Assembly (NCBI GenBank): GCA_965228775.1
Contig: OZ245840.1
Coordinates: 62,001-126,000, forward strand
DNA length: 64,000 nucleotides
From: JANQMY01 sp965228775
Lineage (GTDB): Bacteria; Pseudomonadota; Alphaproteobacteria; JANQMY01
Direction of reading: 5' to 3'
The translations under genes were made by a program, and so were the position numbers. Below the pieces are notes generated by a model, which did not search any database, was not told the DNA's origin, and was given only the letters and a program-made list of their open reading frames with translations. Positions 25,073 to 34,752 of this stretch are shown one piece after another; the first letter of the stretch is position 1; every line of letters starts with the position of its first letter.

Positions 25073-28000
25073 ATGGCTTGGTTCGGAAGAAGCTCGAAGT
25101 CTGTTTGTATTGCTGTTGGCATCTCTAGCATCCTGCTTGGGTGCCGGGGGCCGGAAACGCCATATGCATTGAAACTGGGCGATGTGGATGAGGAAGGGCC
25201 TCAGACAGCGGCAGCCATAACAATCAGTGATCCGAAGGTCTTTGCGCGCGAGACTCTGATCAATGACCGGCGTCTTGAGGTTGCCTATTTACAGAACGTT
25301 CTGGATGACAGCCGCTATGCTGAATTCGAGCCATCAATTTCCCGCAACCTAAAATCATTCCAGGCACTTCAATTTACTGGTGCAGTGAAGGCGGACCCGG
25401 CTGCGGGGGTGGCGGCCCGACGGCAGGATGATGTAAACCAACTTGCGCACCAGATGCAGATGCTTCGATTGCGGGCAGATCTTGCAGAATATGAGCGTCA
25501 ACTTAATGAGGCTCAAGCTGGTTCACGTCGGGAAACAAATTTCGATCTCGATACGGACGGAGAAGGGAACAAATCCACGAACCCATCCGATGACGTCAGT
25601 GGCACGGAAATCGATCGCTCAGCAGATGGTTTCTTTGCCGGTCGCGCCAACCCCGACACTGTCAGGGGCGAACTGAAGGCTGCGTTAGATTTGTCAAACA
25701 GCGCATCGACCACCAATGTGAAGCGGGCGGGCGGAAATGGTTTGTCGCCAATCGAGGACTTTCGCGAACGTCAGTCTTATCGTGCGGAAATCCGGTCAGC
25801 GTTGGCGTCAGTTAATTTGGACGACCTGCACGATTATGGCGGCAACGCTTTATATCGTTTGCAATTCAGTGCCTTTGTGGCTCCGGGGAGCCAGAAGAAT
25901 AAGTATGGCGCAGCGGACCTCGAAGTTGTTGCTCCGGAAATTCCAAAACGTGACCTCTCGCGGCTTTACTTCTCCTGGCTGACCTATGTTTTGGAGGATC
26001 TGAACGAGCGCTCTCTGCTAGTTTTGAAAGCGAACATCGACAAAGATCTTCGTGAAACAAAACTGAAACTGAGGAAAGGCCAACCGTTAGAGATCAAGCG
26101 AGATCCTGACGCAGAGTCCAATCCGTTTCTTCAAGGTTATGTACCGCTCGATCAGGTTGCAAATCAGCAAGCAGGTCATATCGCGAGTGATGCGGCTACC
26201 ACTGCGCTTAACGAGATACCGAAGGTCAATAATGAGCTAGGAAGAACGAGACCCGAATTCAAAGGCAATTCTGAGATTATTTCGGCCTTTGAACTGGAAG
26301 GGTACTATGGCCGCAAACGCATTCGGTTGCGTCCAAAAGAAACTTGCCTTCGCGACACTAACGATGCAGCAACGGCCAATATTGTGGATTGTCCGGGTGA
26401 GTTTCAGCCTGAAATTGCCCTGCCTCCCGGGGAAGCGACAGATCGGGTTGTGGAGGTTTTCCTAAGTAACCCTAGGCCGGGGGATCGTTTTTCCGATCGG
26501 AATGTTCCGGAAAAAATTCAAAAGTTTAAAAGAATCAATCTGAGTTTAACGGGTCGAGTGAGAAAATTGGCCGAAGCTGGTGGTAAAACGACGCCAGATG
26601 ACGATTCGAAGTTTTGGTCATGCGAAATAAGGTTCGAAAAAAACTCTGAGAAGCTAAGGGAACAACGCACCTGGATAGAACGTTATGTAAATCTGTTGAA
26701 ATTGATGCCCGGCATTCGGTTTTTCAGTGACAGGTATAACCAGTGGATCAGGCGGCATTATCCAAATGAAGGCGATCAACTCTTGGTTCGGGAGAGGTGG
26801 TTTTCTTACTTCGGAACACCTGAGACCGGTGGAAAGACAGAGTCTGTCACCTTATTTGAGGTGATCGACACATTAGAACGACTGTCTAAAGACTACATTT
26901 CGACATATTTACCGTATACGAACGACCCGAAACGCTGTGCTCGCATTCTTGAGATTGATCCGGAGTCATACTTGCCGTACGGCGCGTTGCCGGCCGCCTT
27001 TATGCAGGGCGTTGTGAAGAGTTGTTCGGCGGCAACCGACAAATGTAAGCTGAAAGGCGATACGTATGGATATGGCACGACCCCGTCTCAACTCTCCCAA
27101 CGCGGGTCGACGATCGCGAGCTCGGCCAAATCGTTAGAAGTGGCACTTGCCGCTGCTGGTTCGTTTGCTCAGGCCGGAATTGGGGCGGAAGCAAGTCTGG
27201 GGTACCTCAGAAGTGCTGCCGGTAATGTGGAAGCGTTGGAGAGCGTGCCGCTGGTAGTGGGCTATTCAAATCGTCGTGGGAATGACGACTACAGAAACAA
27301 AAACGATGAAGTTGAAACTGCTCCTAGTTTTGGATGGGTGTTTGGCCCTAGCATGAGGTTGGATCCCAAGAACGATCAAATTGTCTTGGAGCAACGCGTT
27401 CGCTCTTATGAAGTGACGGCAGATATATCAGTGCCCGGATGGTGGCCCAAGGTTGATATCAAACAAAACTCTGCTTGGGTCGCTAACTGGCACCAAGGCT
27501 TGGACCTTATCGATCTTAACAACAGCAAAAGGAGGGAAACAAAATTATCGGTGCCATTGCCACGCAATGAGACAGTGCTTAACGACCTCTCTCTTTTTCT
27601 TATAGACAATCTTGAACTGTCATTGCCTGGGTTCAACGAGCCGGAAATCGCCGAAATCTCTCCAAAGAGAGTTTCTAGTTGCGCTAGCGAAATAACGTTT
27701 CTGATTTTTGGACGAAATATCTGGCGGAGTACCGAGGTTTATCTTGGTGGTAAGAAGATTCCCGCTGAATCCATATCTGTTCTCCCGGATATGAAGGGTG
27801 TTTCCGCTACCATCCCAATTGGCGGTTTATTTTCCAATGGCCGCAGAGGAGGCCGTTATTTGCGTGAAGACGTACTTCTGACTGTTGCGACTCGAACCGG
27901 AACAGCAAAAAAAGAAGTATCTGTGGTTAGTCCAAAATCGGGCTCTTGTGCTGCGGCTCAGGCTCTCGACGTGGTGGGTAACCGGTTTACGCAATCCGAA

Positions 28001-29218
28001 TTTGACGTAAAACCTCGCTCTATTAACTCATGTGACTCTAGTCCGATCATCTTCCTAGAAGAGACGACACCTAACTCGAAAGCGTTTTCGATATTTGGAG
28101 AAGCGCAGACGCGAACGGTTGCCGATATCGATGGCAGAACCAAAATGGGAGCTGCTGGTTTTTCCTATTACGATAGCTTGCTTGCATCAGATGCCAAAAC
28201 ACCCGGTTCCATCGGAGCGCAGGCGAGTAACGCTGAAGGGGGTTTTAGGAAGGTTCACCTAAACCAACTTAAGGGGGATATCCGGCTTGGCTCTATGTCG
28301 CCGGATGATGTGTCGATAATAAATGGAACAGGTACACGAATTGCGCGTCTCACGTTCAAAGGCCCCGTGACCACAGCATTTGGTCCAACCATACCGCTAA
28401 TACTTGCGTCTCAAGACAGTGTAGTTCAGGAGCCGGTCGGAATTGTTCCGTGTAACAACGTTACTGCCCAGTCGTCGCAGGTTGTTGGAGATTTCACGGT
28501 CTACAATGATTGGTTCCAAGTGGGACAACCAAAGCAAGTCAAGGTGAAACTTGGTAATGAGCGCTTTCCCGTGGACGAGGCAAGTTTAACATTCGCGTTC
28601 CGCGCAAAAAGTTTTAAGGACAAGCTCGGTTGGTTTCACGAAGTGGATCCAGACTATAACGCATCTGATCGTACTCTGGTTACGGAAGTAACCATTCCAG
28701 CGACAAAAGTTAGTCAGCTCGGAAATGGAGAACTTTTGGAACTTGCATTGGTGGTAACAGTCGGAAGTGGGGAAAGTGAGACCAAGAAATATTATGTCGC
28801 CGAGAGCCAGCCGATGGTTCTCTACCTTAAGCCGGAAGATCTAAAGGTAGTAAGATCAAAGCCCGCTGATACAGATAAGTTTTCTGAAGTGGTGACCTTC
28901 AAAATGCCCGAGAAAGCACACATCGCTTTTCCTGACCTTTACGCGAAGCCAGTTCTTCTGAAGATCGCAATAGATCGGGATATCGGTGTAGAACTTGTGG
29001 AGAAGCAGATCTCGATTGAATCTCAAGCAACCGCGTTCAAACATAAAGTTGAATTCACGGGTAGCCTGACCCCAGATAAGAAAAAGGAGTTGCGATCGCA
29101 AAACACCACGCTGACATTCTCATTCAAGGGCGTGAACGACGGTTTGGAGTTGCCTACTATCCGCGACAATACTCTGATTATTAAGAAAGCGGAGACAAAG
29201 GACGAAGAGGGAGGTTAG
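25073..29218 (+). CDS. Giant lipoprotein of unknown function
   Basis: A 1381-residue protein. The ATG at 25073 follows a run of six G and gives a lipoprotein signal: basic MAWFGRSSKS, hydrophobic core, lipobox LLGC with Cys24. The following Arg argues against inner-membrane retention, so outer-membrane anchoring is likely. The N-terminal 250 residues are charged and helical. The middle has several Cys residues. Around residues 860-960 an IPT/TIG-like beta sandwich is suggested by ISPKRVSSCASEITFLIFG and the following strand pattern. The C-terminal 400 residues are beta-rich and repeat the theme of a Cys within NSCDSSPI-type segments. No catalytic motif was recognised. Codon use is AT-richer than in neighbours, pointing to acquisition. 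It converges on an epoxide hydrolase gene with 14 bases between. Confidence 0.75.
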   Translation: MAWFGRSSKSVCIAVGISSILLGCRGPETPYALKLGDVDEEGPQTAAAITISDPKVFARETLINDRRLEVAYLQNVLDDSRYAEFEPSISRNLKSFQALQFTGAVKADPAAGVAARRQDDVNQLAHQMQMLRLRADLAEYERQLNEAQAGSRRETNFDLDTDGEGNKSTNPSDDVSGTEIDRSADGFFAGRANPDTVRGELKAALDLSNSASTTNVKRAGGNGLSPIEDFRERQSYRAEIRSALASVNLDDLHDYGGNALYRLQFSAFVAPGSQKNKYGAADLEVVAPEIPKRDLSRLYFSWLTYVLEDLNERSLLVLKANIDKDLRETKLKLRKGQPLEIKRDPDAESNPFLQGYVPLDQVANQQAGHIASDAATTALNEIPKVNNELGRTRPEFKGNSEIISAFELEGYYGRKRIRLRPKETCLRDTNDAATANIVDCPGEFQPEIALPPGEATDRVVEVFLSNPRPGDRFSDRNVPEKIQKFKRINLSLTGRVRKLAEAGGKTTPDDDSKFWSCEIRFEKNSEKLREQRTWIERYVNLLKLMPGIRFFSDRYNQWIRRHYPNEGDQLLVRERWFSYFGTPETGGKTESVTLFEVIDTLERLSKDYISTYLPYTNDPKRCARILEIDPESYLPYGALPAAFMQGVVKSCSAATDKCKLKGDTYGYGTTPSQLSQRGSTIASSAKSLEVALAAAGSFAQAGIGAEASLGYLRSAAGNVEALESVPLVVGYSNRRGNDDYRNKNDEVETAPSFGWVFGPSMRLDPKNDQIVLEQRVRSYEVTADISVPGWWPKVDIKQNSAWVANWHQGLDLIDLNNSKRRETKLSVPLPRNETVLNDLSLFLIDNLELSLPGFNEPEIAEISPKRVSSCASEITFLIFGRNIWRSTEVYLGGKKIPAESISVLPDMKGVSATIPIGGLFSNGRRGGRYLREDVLLTVATRTGTAKKEVSVVSPKSGSCAAAQALDVVGNRFTQSEFDVKPRSINSCDSSPIIFLEETTPNSKAFSIFGEAQTRTVADIDGRTKMGAAGFSYYDSLLASDAKTPGSIGAQASNAEGGFRKVHLNQLKGDIRLGSMSPDDVSIINGTGTRIARLTFKGPVTTAFGPTIPLILASQDSVVQEPVGIVPCNNVTAQSSQVVGDFTVYNDWFQVGQPKQVKVKLGNERFPVDEASLTFAFRAKSFKDKLGWFHEVDPDYNASDRTLVTEVTIPATKVSQLGNGELLELALVVTVGSGESETKKYYVAESQPMVLYLKPEDLKVVRSKPADTDKFSEVVTFKMPEKAHIAFPDLYAKPVLLKIAIDRDIGVELVEKQISIESQATAFKHKVEFTGSLTPDKKKELRSQNTTLTFSFKGVNDGLELPTIRDNTLIIKKAETKDEEGG

Positions 29219-29232
29219 AGCCTCCTTCACCT

Positions 29233-30372
29233 TCACCGCACCTTTGCGAAAAACGCCCTCACGTCGCTGACAAATGCGTCCGGCTGTTCGAAGGCGGCGA
29301 AGTGGCCGCCCTTGTTATGTTCATTCCAGAACTGAATATCAGTATACCTCTTTTGCGCCCAACGTTGGGAGGCGCGGAAGATCTCTTTCGGGAAAATGCT
29401 GCAGCCTGTTGGCACGCTCACTGTATTGTCCGTGAAGTTGCCGAAGCTCTGCCAGTACAAACGCCCTGAAGAGGCGCCGGTGCCCGGCAGCCAATACATC
29501 ATCACATTGTCCAACATCTCGTCCTTGGTGACGATGTTTTCCGGGTTTCCGTCGCAATCCATCCAGGACCAATACTTCTCAACAATCCAAGCGCACTGAC
29601 CAGCAGGTGAGTCCACCAAGCCATAGCCCAAGGTCTGCGGCCGTGTGGATTGCTGCTTGGAATAACCTGAATCCCAATCCTGATAATGCTGTATGCTGGC
29701 AAGGGACGCCTGCTCCTTGTCCGTCAGATCGTTCATGGTATCGGGGTCGGGTGCTGCCACCACCATGTTCACGTGAATGCCCGCGCAATGGTCCGGGTCT
29801 TGTGCGCCGATAGCAGTGGTGATCGCAGACCCCCAATCGCCGCCTTGCGCGCCATACCGGTCATAGCCAAGCCGGGCCATCAGCTGCGCCCAGGCCTCGC
29901 CTACTTTTTCGACCGACCATCCGGGCTTTGTGGGTTTGCCTGAAAAGCCGTAACCGGGAATGGTGGGCAGCACCAGATGGAGGGCCTCTTCGGCCTTGCC
30001 GCCATGGGCGGTGGGGTCGGTAAGGGGCCCGATCACTTTGTGGAATTCGATGACGGAGCCGGGCCAGCCATGGGTCATCACCACGGGCAGGGCGTCCTCG
30101 TGCTTTGATTTGATGTACAGAAAGTGAATATCGACCCCATCGATTTCGGTGATGAACTGGTCGTATTGATTGAGCATCGCCTCGCAACGCCGCCAGTCAT
30201 ATTGGTCGGCCCAATAAGCGCAGAGCTCCTGTGTGTAGGCGAGGGGAACGCCTTGGCTCCAATCGTCTGGGGTTTCTTTGTCCGGCCAGCGCGTATTTTT
30301 AAGGCGCTGTTTCAGGTCATCCAGCTGGCTTTGGTCTATTTCCAAGGAAAAGGGGCGGATTTCTGCGGACAT
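29233..30372 (-). CDS. Epoxide hydrolase (EHN-domain alpha/beta hydrolase)
   Basis: A 379-residue enzyme of the microsomal-epoxide-hydrolase class. The N-terminal EHN domain (IRPFSLEIDQSQLDDLKQRL, NTRWPD) packs on an alpha/beta-hydrolase core. The oxyanion motif is HGWPGS, the nucleophilic Asp is in GGDWGSAIT, and the catalytic His is in GGHFAAFEQP near the C-terminus. It would open epoxides to diols, which fits a region rich in oxygenases. It is transcribed divergently from the exported cysteine-protease-like gene at 30576. Confidence 0.92.
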   Translation of the reverse strand: MSAEIRPFSLEIDQSQLDDLKQRLKNTRWPDKETPDDWSQGVPLAYTQELCAYWADQYDWRRCEAMLNQYDQFITEIDGVDIHFLYIKSKHEDALPVVMTHGWPGSVIEFHKVIGPLTDPTAHGGKAEEALHLVLPTIPGYGFSGKPTKPGWSVEKVGEAWAQLMARLGYDRYGAQGGDWGSAITTAIGAQDPDHCAGIHVNMVVAAPDPDTMNDLTDKEQASLASIQHYQDWDSGYSKQQSTRPQTLGYGLVDSPAGQCAWIVEKYWSWMDCDGNPENIVTKDEMLDNVMMYWLPGTGASSGRLYWQSFGNFTDNTVSVPTGCSIFPKEIFRASQRWAQKRYTDIQFWNEHNKGGHFAAFEQPDAFVSDVRAFFAKVR

Positions 30373-30575
30373 GTTGGGGCCTCATGCTCTTTTGGGTGGG
30401 GCGTTTTGCGGAACGCTATCACCCGGTTTCGGACCCCCGCAAGCAGTCCTGTCATCTATTTTTAAGGGGCGCCGCTTACCCTTACGCAATCCTGTGGCAA
30501 TCCTGGGGAAACCCTGTCAAATGCTTGACAGGAGCGGGCTCACGAGGGACGTTTAGGCATAAGGGTTCCCGGAAA

Positions 30576-32312
30576 ATGGGATGGGGTGAGGCGTTGCGGT
30601 ATTTCGTTTTTGCGTGTGTTTACTTGAGCTTGATGGGGGCGGCTTATGCAAACCCCTATGCTTGGAAAATCACCAAGGAAAGTTGGTCGGAAGCGGACGA
30701 GCTTGAATTCCAGCGGCTGGTCATCAGCATGGGCGAAAGCGACTGTTCGACAGTCACTGAATGCATGGCCGACCCACAAGCCAATCCGTACCGCAAGACA
30801 GACCCAGCCGGGCTGACTTTCACTGGCGATTGCGCGGATTTCCCCTATTACCTGCGCGCCTATTTCGCGTGGAAGAAGGGCTTGCCATTTGCGTTTGCGG
30901 ACATGATGGCCACACGGGACGGCACGCCCGATCCACGGTTTTCCAAAAAGGGAAATGTGGTTGTCGGGCGCACGCAGGTGACCACGCCTTATCTGGGGGC
31001 GGAGAAAGACTTCCGCTGGGTGCGCACGCGTATCAAGGATTATGTGTATTCCGCCACCTTCCGGACCCATCCGGATTTGAACAATGGCAGCGACACGGAC
31101 ACCTATCCCATTGAAATCAGCCGGACCGCGATCAAACCCGGCACAATGATTTATGACATCAACGCCCATGTGGTGATCGTCTATGAAGTGAAACCGGACG
31201 GCCGTATTCTTTGGGTGGATGCCAATCCGGACAACTCCGTCACGCGCGGCGTTTATGGCCGTGGTATTCCGCGTACGGCAGCGGACCTTGGGTCTGGTTT
31301 CCGGAACTGGCGTCCCATCAAGCTTGTGGGCGGCGTGCGTCAGGCCGACGGCTCGCTGACCGGTGGACGTGTTGAGCTGACACGCAACGATGCGCTAACG
31401 GATTTCTCTGTGGAACAGTATGAGGGCACCCATCCTCAGGCAGTGGAAGAGCCGAACAATAAGCGCCGCTGGGGCAAAAAGAAAGAAGAAGAAAAGCCCA
31501 AGCCGGAAGCATGGGTGACGGCCCGCTTCGTCCATGACGGGCAAGATCATAATTTCTACGAATATGTACGTCATTCGCTGGCGCTCGCCGGCGCGGATGT
31601 GCCAGATCCACTGGTCACACTGCGTGGTGGCCTCAAAAACATCTGTACACAGCTGCAAAGCCGTATGGCCTTGGTGGAAGGGGCACGCAAAGCCCGCATC
31701 CACAGGCTGGAACATCCGGCCAAACTGCCAAAAAGCATCTTTCACAGTGAAGATGCGGTGTGGGCGGCACATGCCACCGCCAAACTCGATGCGGAAATCA
31801 AGCGGAGCTATATCGGCCTGCATGCGGAAATCGCCGATATGGTGGATCGCTACTACAAATGGGACGATACGCTGGCCTATAGCGGCATCAGCTTGAAACG
31901 CGACATGGCGAAAATCATGGAAGAAGAGAACGCCGCGTGTGAGCTGACCTACCGAACCTCATTTGGCCGCAAGCAAAGCCTGACCATGTCGGAGGTTGGC
32001 GCACGGCTGTTCGATCTGTCCTTTGATCCTTATCACTGTCCGGAAATGCGCTGGGGTGAAAAGGGCTTCAGCGAAGACCACGCTTGCCTCAAAGATCCGG
32101 CGAAGGCCAGTTGGTACCGGGCCCAGCGCTTCATGCGCCGCATGACCGATCTCACCGATGACCGGAATACGGGATACGGATTGACCATGGTGGGCATTTC
32201 CGGACCACGCAAAGGGCTCAAGGAAAATCCGCAAGCGGACATTGGCGGGCTTGTTGCTTCCGTGACCCTGCGGCCGATGCCCCCGGAGTTTAAGCGCACC
32301 GCTCAGCGTTAA
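30576..32312 (+). CDS. Exported protein with putative papain/transglutaminase-like Cys-His-Asp site
   Basis: A 578-residue protein; the ATG at 30576 was chosen because it begins a signal peptide (MGWGEALRYF, hydrophobic core, AYA-N near residue 26). No named family was recognised. Residues 84-90 read TGDCADF (Cys86) at the start of a helix, residues 196-203 read INAHVVIV (His198) and residues 213-218 read WVDANP (Asp215). This order and spacing resemble the Cys-His-Asp/Asn site of NlpC/P60, transglutaminase and related papain-fold enzymes. The C-terminal 270 residues are helical and contain several Cys. The substrate could be peptidoglycan or protein; this is inference. Confidence 0.65.
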   Translation: MGWGEALRYFVFACVYLSLMGAAYANPYAWKITKESWSEADELEFQRLVISMGESDCSTVTECMADPQANPYRKTDPAGLTFTGDCADFPYYLRAYFAWKKGLPFAFADMMATRDGTPDPRFSKKGNVVVGRTQVTTPYLGAEKDFRWVRTRIKDYVYSATFRTHPDLNNGSDTDTYPIEISRTAIKPGTMIYDINAHVVIVYEVKPDGRILWVDANPDNSVTRGVYGRGIPRTAADLGSGFRNWRPIKLVGGVRQADGSLTGGRVELTRNDALTDFSVEQYEGTHPQAVEEPNNKRRWGKKKEEEKPKPEAWVTARFVHDGQDHNFYEYVRHSLALAGADVPDPLVTLRGGLKNICTQLQSRMALVEGARKARIHRLEHPAKLPKSIFHSEDAVWAAHATAKLDAEIKRSYIGLHAEIADMVDRYYKWDDTLAYSGISLKRDMAKIMEEENAACELTYRTSFGRKQSLTMSEVGARLFDLSFDPYHCPEMRWGEKGFSEDHACLKDPAKASWYRAQRFMRRMTDLTDDRNTGYGLTMVGISGPRKGLKENPQADIGGLVASVTLRPMPPEFKRTAQR

Positions 32313-32328
32313 AGCCCGTCACGCTTGG

Positions 32329-32727
32329 TCATGTTCGTCCTAAGCGCGGCCGGGCAAGCCATAGGGCCACCGGAAATGCCAGCGCAGCGATTACTAAGGA
32401 TGCCCCTAGAATTGTCATCAAGGTATCGCCTCCGCTGATGACCTCCAGGCCTTGATCTTCGATCCGATAGACACGGCTGAAATAGGCACGGTAATTCAAA
32501 CATAATGCGAAGCCCCAGGCCGCCGCCATCCATCCGGCGGCTGACATTTGCCGGTAGAGCAGTGACGCGCCCGCACCCAACAGCATCAATCCGATTGAGA
32601 TTAGATCCACCAAATAGGCGGAAAACGGCTGTCCATAGGTGACATGGAACCAGGTTTCGCCTGCAAAGTGGTTCACCGCCGATATCAATGTGAAGATGGC
32701 GAAAGGTGTTTCTAGTCTTGAACGCAT
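32329..32727 (-). CDS. Small four-helix membrane protein, function unknown
   Basis: A 132-residue protein with four hydrophobic segments (about residues 8-24, 37-56, 64-82 and 102-124). It contains AVNHFAGETWFHVTYGQ in the first loop. No family recognised. It begins nine bases after the stop of the membrane-protein gene at 32736, so the two form a pair. Confidence 0.65.
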   Translation of the reverse strand: MRSRLETPFAIFTLISAVNHFAGETWFHVTYGQPFSAYLVDLISIGLMLLGAGASLLYRQMSAAGWMAAAWGFALCLNYRAYFSRVYRIEDQGLEVISGGDTLMTILGASLVIAALAFPVALWLARPRLGRT

Positions 32728-32735
32728 GGGAATGC

Positions 32736-33239
32736 CTAATCCTCAAGCACGGCCAAAAAGGGAAGGGAAAACAGGAGGCGCATAAGACTGACCAGGCCGA
32801 TGATTACAATAAGAAGCAGTGCTGTCACGAACCAGAAACTGGGTTGGTCGGCAACGACGCCTAGAAGGAAGCAGCCGAATGTGGCGCCGCTGAGAATGAG
32901 GGACGCCGCGATAACCGCCTTGCTGGTTTGTTCGATGGATCTTGCCTTTCGCGCGGTTCGCAGACCAACGAAATTCGATACCAGGGACAATGCAGCGGCA
33001 ATGCCGGAGGCAATGCGCCATGACATGTCGTCCGGCAATTCCAATAGAAGGATTGGCACAGGTATGAGGGCGATGACCATGAGCACAAAGCTGGTGATTA
33101 AGGTATTCCTTAGGCGGATGGCTTGCCGGTCGCTGAACGTGGCTCCGTTCAATGTGGACAAGCCCGAAGATATGGTTGCAGTGGCGGCAAGCAAGGCAGC
33201 AATGATTGCAAGGACCAGAACCGATGCGAGGGCAGGCAT
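32736..33239 (-). CDS. Four- to five-helix membrane protein, function unknown
   Basis: A 167-residue protein from the ATG at 33239, which has GGGAG upstream; the frame extends to 33275 but lacks a ribosome site there. Hydrophobic segments lie at residues about 2-22, 43-65, 73-92, 107-125 and 132-155. No family recognised. It is upstream of a second small membrane protein gene. A palindromic repeat begins shortly upstream (33297). Confidence 0.65.
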   Translation of the reverse strand: MPALASVLVLAIIAALLAATATISSGLSTLNGATFSDRQAIRLRNTLITSFVLMVIALIPVPILLLELPDDMSWRIASGIAAALSLVSNFVGLRTARKARSIEQTSKAVIAASLILSGATFGCFLLGVVADQPSFWFVTALLLIVIIGLVSLMRLLFSLPFLAVLED

Positions 33240-33296
33240 GGCGATACTCCCTTTTTGTTTTGGGGATCGTAACACACGCGTGGAAAAGGGTGTAAG

Positions 33297-33412
33297 GGAT
33301 TACCCTGGTTCACATTCCTACCGAATGTTCAACGGGTAATGACGAACAAACTAAACCCGCAAAACTTCAACTTCGTCATTACCCGGGGAGCGAAGCGAGC
33401 CCGGGTAATCCA
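33297..33412. repeat. Palindromic unit pair flanking the GIY-YIG gene (left side)
   Basis: Unit R1 at 33297-33344 runs from GGATTACCC to CGGGTAATGACG and has inner complementary arms ACATTC/GAATGT. Unit R2 at 33374-33412 runs from CGTCATTACCCGGG to CCCGGGTAATCCA. The two are in opposite orientation, as in BIME-type REP pairs. R2 ends eight bases from the stop codon of the GIY-YIG gene. Confidence 0.85.
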
Positions 33413-33420
33413 GCGGCTAT

Positions 33421-33702
33421 TCAAAGCTTCTTATACAAATCGTCCCAGTTTGGATTTTGAGATTCGATGACATGAATTTTTTGAGCGCGCGTCCATTTCT
33501 TCATCCGCTTTTCTCGATGAATAGCGTGCATGATCTCTGAATGGACTTCGTAGTACACCAATCGCTTGATACCGTATCTTTTTGTAAAGCCGCCCACGGC
33601 GCCTTCTCGATGCTCCCAGACGCGTTTAGTAAGATTGCTCGTCACGCCGACATAAATTGTGCCGTTTCTTTTGTTCGCCAATATGTAGACATAGGACTGC
33701 AT
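33421..33702 (-). CDS. Small GIY-YIG nuclease family protein
   Basis: A 93-residue single-domain GIY-YIG protein, paralogue of the one at 15397. It has YVYILAN and IYVGVTS, the Arg of RVWEHRE and the Glu of HREKRMKKW, then NPNWDDL at the end. About half of the residues match the other copy. Palindromic units lie on both sides within 8-22 bases of the coding region. No partner gene is nearby. Confidence 0.88.
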   Translation of the reverse strand: MQSYVYILANKRNGTIYVGVTSNLTKRVWEHREGAVGGFTKRYGIKRLVYYEVHSEIMHAIHREKRMKKWTRAQKIHVIESQNPNWDDLYKKL

Positions 33703-33724
33703 ATCAATCCTGTCATGGGGAGCG

Positions 33725-33831
33725 TGGATTACCCGGGTTCACATTCCTGCGGAATGGTCACCGGGTAATGACGATGTGTTTTCGAACTGAACCTAACTAC
33801 GTCATTGCCCGGCATCAGTCCGGGCAATCCA
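33725..33831. repeat. Palindromic unit pair flanking the GIY-YIG gene (right side)
   Basis: Unit R3 at 33725-33773 runs from TGGATTACCCGGG to CCGGGTAATGACG and closely matches R1, including the inner ACATTCCT segment. Unit R4 at 33800-33831 runs from CGTCATTGCCCGG to CCGGGCAATCCA and matches R2. R3 lies 22 bases before the GIY-YIG start codon and R4 ends 14 bases from the enoyl-CoA hydratase stop. Confidence 0.85.
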
Positions 33832-33844
33832 CAGATTCCAGCGG

Positions 33845-34651
33845 TTACCCTTTTACATTGTTAATGTCTTCCCCCTGGGCGAGAAAAGCATCCATCATCT
33901 GCTTCGATCCTTCATCGTCACGGATGAGGGCAGCGAACCCTTCATATTCCATCTTCAAGCCTTCTTCCAAAGCCCGATAGGGGGCGGGCTTGACCAGTTC
34001 CTTGATGATCTTCAGAGACGCCGGCGTCTTTGACGCGAGATCTTCCGCAATGACCATGGCCTGATCGACAGCGGTGCCAGGCGCTACCTCATGGATCATG
34101 CCTACCTCCGCCGCCTCGCGCGGTTGAACCGTACGCCCACGGAGGATCAGCTCAAGGGCGCGCGAAACACCAATATGCCGCGTCAGGCGTTGTGTGCCGC
34201 CGGCACCAGGAAAGATGCCAACATTGGATTCCGGAAGACCGATTTGATAGTCGCCGTCTTCCGCCACACGAATGTCGCAAGCCAGAGCGAATTCAAAGCC
34301 GCCGCCCTGACAGAATCCATTAATGGCGGCGATCGTCGGTTTCCGCCAGAAATCGATGATATTGAAAAAGGCCTGAACGGCGGGTTCCGTGGCAGGGGCT
34401 GTGTTTCCTTCGGCTGCGGCCTTTCGTGCGATTTCCTGGTACGCCCGAATTTCGCCCACATCATAGTGCCGGATAAAGACGCCGGGGACACCACCGGTGA
34501 AAACCACAACACGCACGTCGTCATTCGCATCGAGTTCTTTTTGGGCGGCAATGAGTTCTTGGACCGTCTCATTGTTCATATAGCCACGAGGCGGGTTGGT
34601 GATGGTGACGAGCGCGATGTTGTTTTGTATTTCCGTGGTGAGCTGCGGCAT
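33845..34651 (-). CDS. Enoyl-CoA hydratase/isomerase family protein
   Basis: A 268-residue crotonase-fold enzyme. The oxyanion and CoA-binding segment is NGFCQGGGFEFALACDIRVA, followed by GLPESNVGIFPGAGGTQRL; both glutamates of authentic hydratases appear to be present (PES and ALELIL). It would hydrate 2-enoyl-CoA in beta-oxidation or a related pathway. It stands alone on the minus strand between two repeat regions. Confidence 0.9.
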   Translation of the reverse strand: MPQLTTEIQNNIALVTITNPPRGYMNNETVQELIAAQKELDANDDVRVVVFTGGVPGVFIRHYDVGEIRAYQEIARKAAAEGNTAPATEPAVQAFFNIIDFWRKPTIAAINGFCQGGGFEFALACDIRVAEDGDYQIGLPESNVGIFPGAGGTQRLTRHIGVSRALELILRGRTVQPREAAEVGMIHEVAPGTAVDQAMVIAEDLASKTPASLKIIKELVKPAPYRALEEGLKMEYEGFAALIRDDEGSKQMMDAFLAQGEDINNVKG

Positions 34652-34752
34652 GGGTGTTTCCTCTGAGCGGTATTAAGTTCGAGCGAGACGTTTTTGAAAT
34701 AGTACCCTATGATTGCGGTGGGGAAACAGAAGAGTGGAATTGTGCGTGATTT

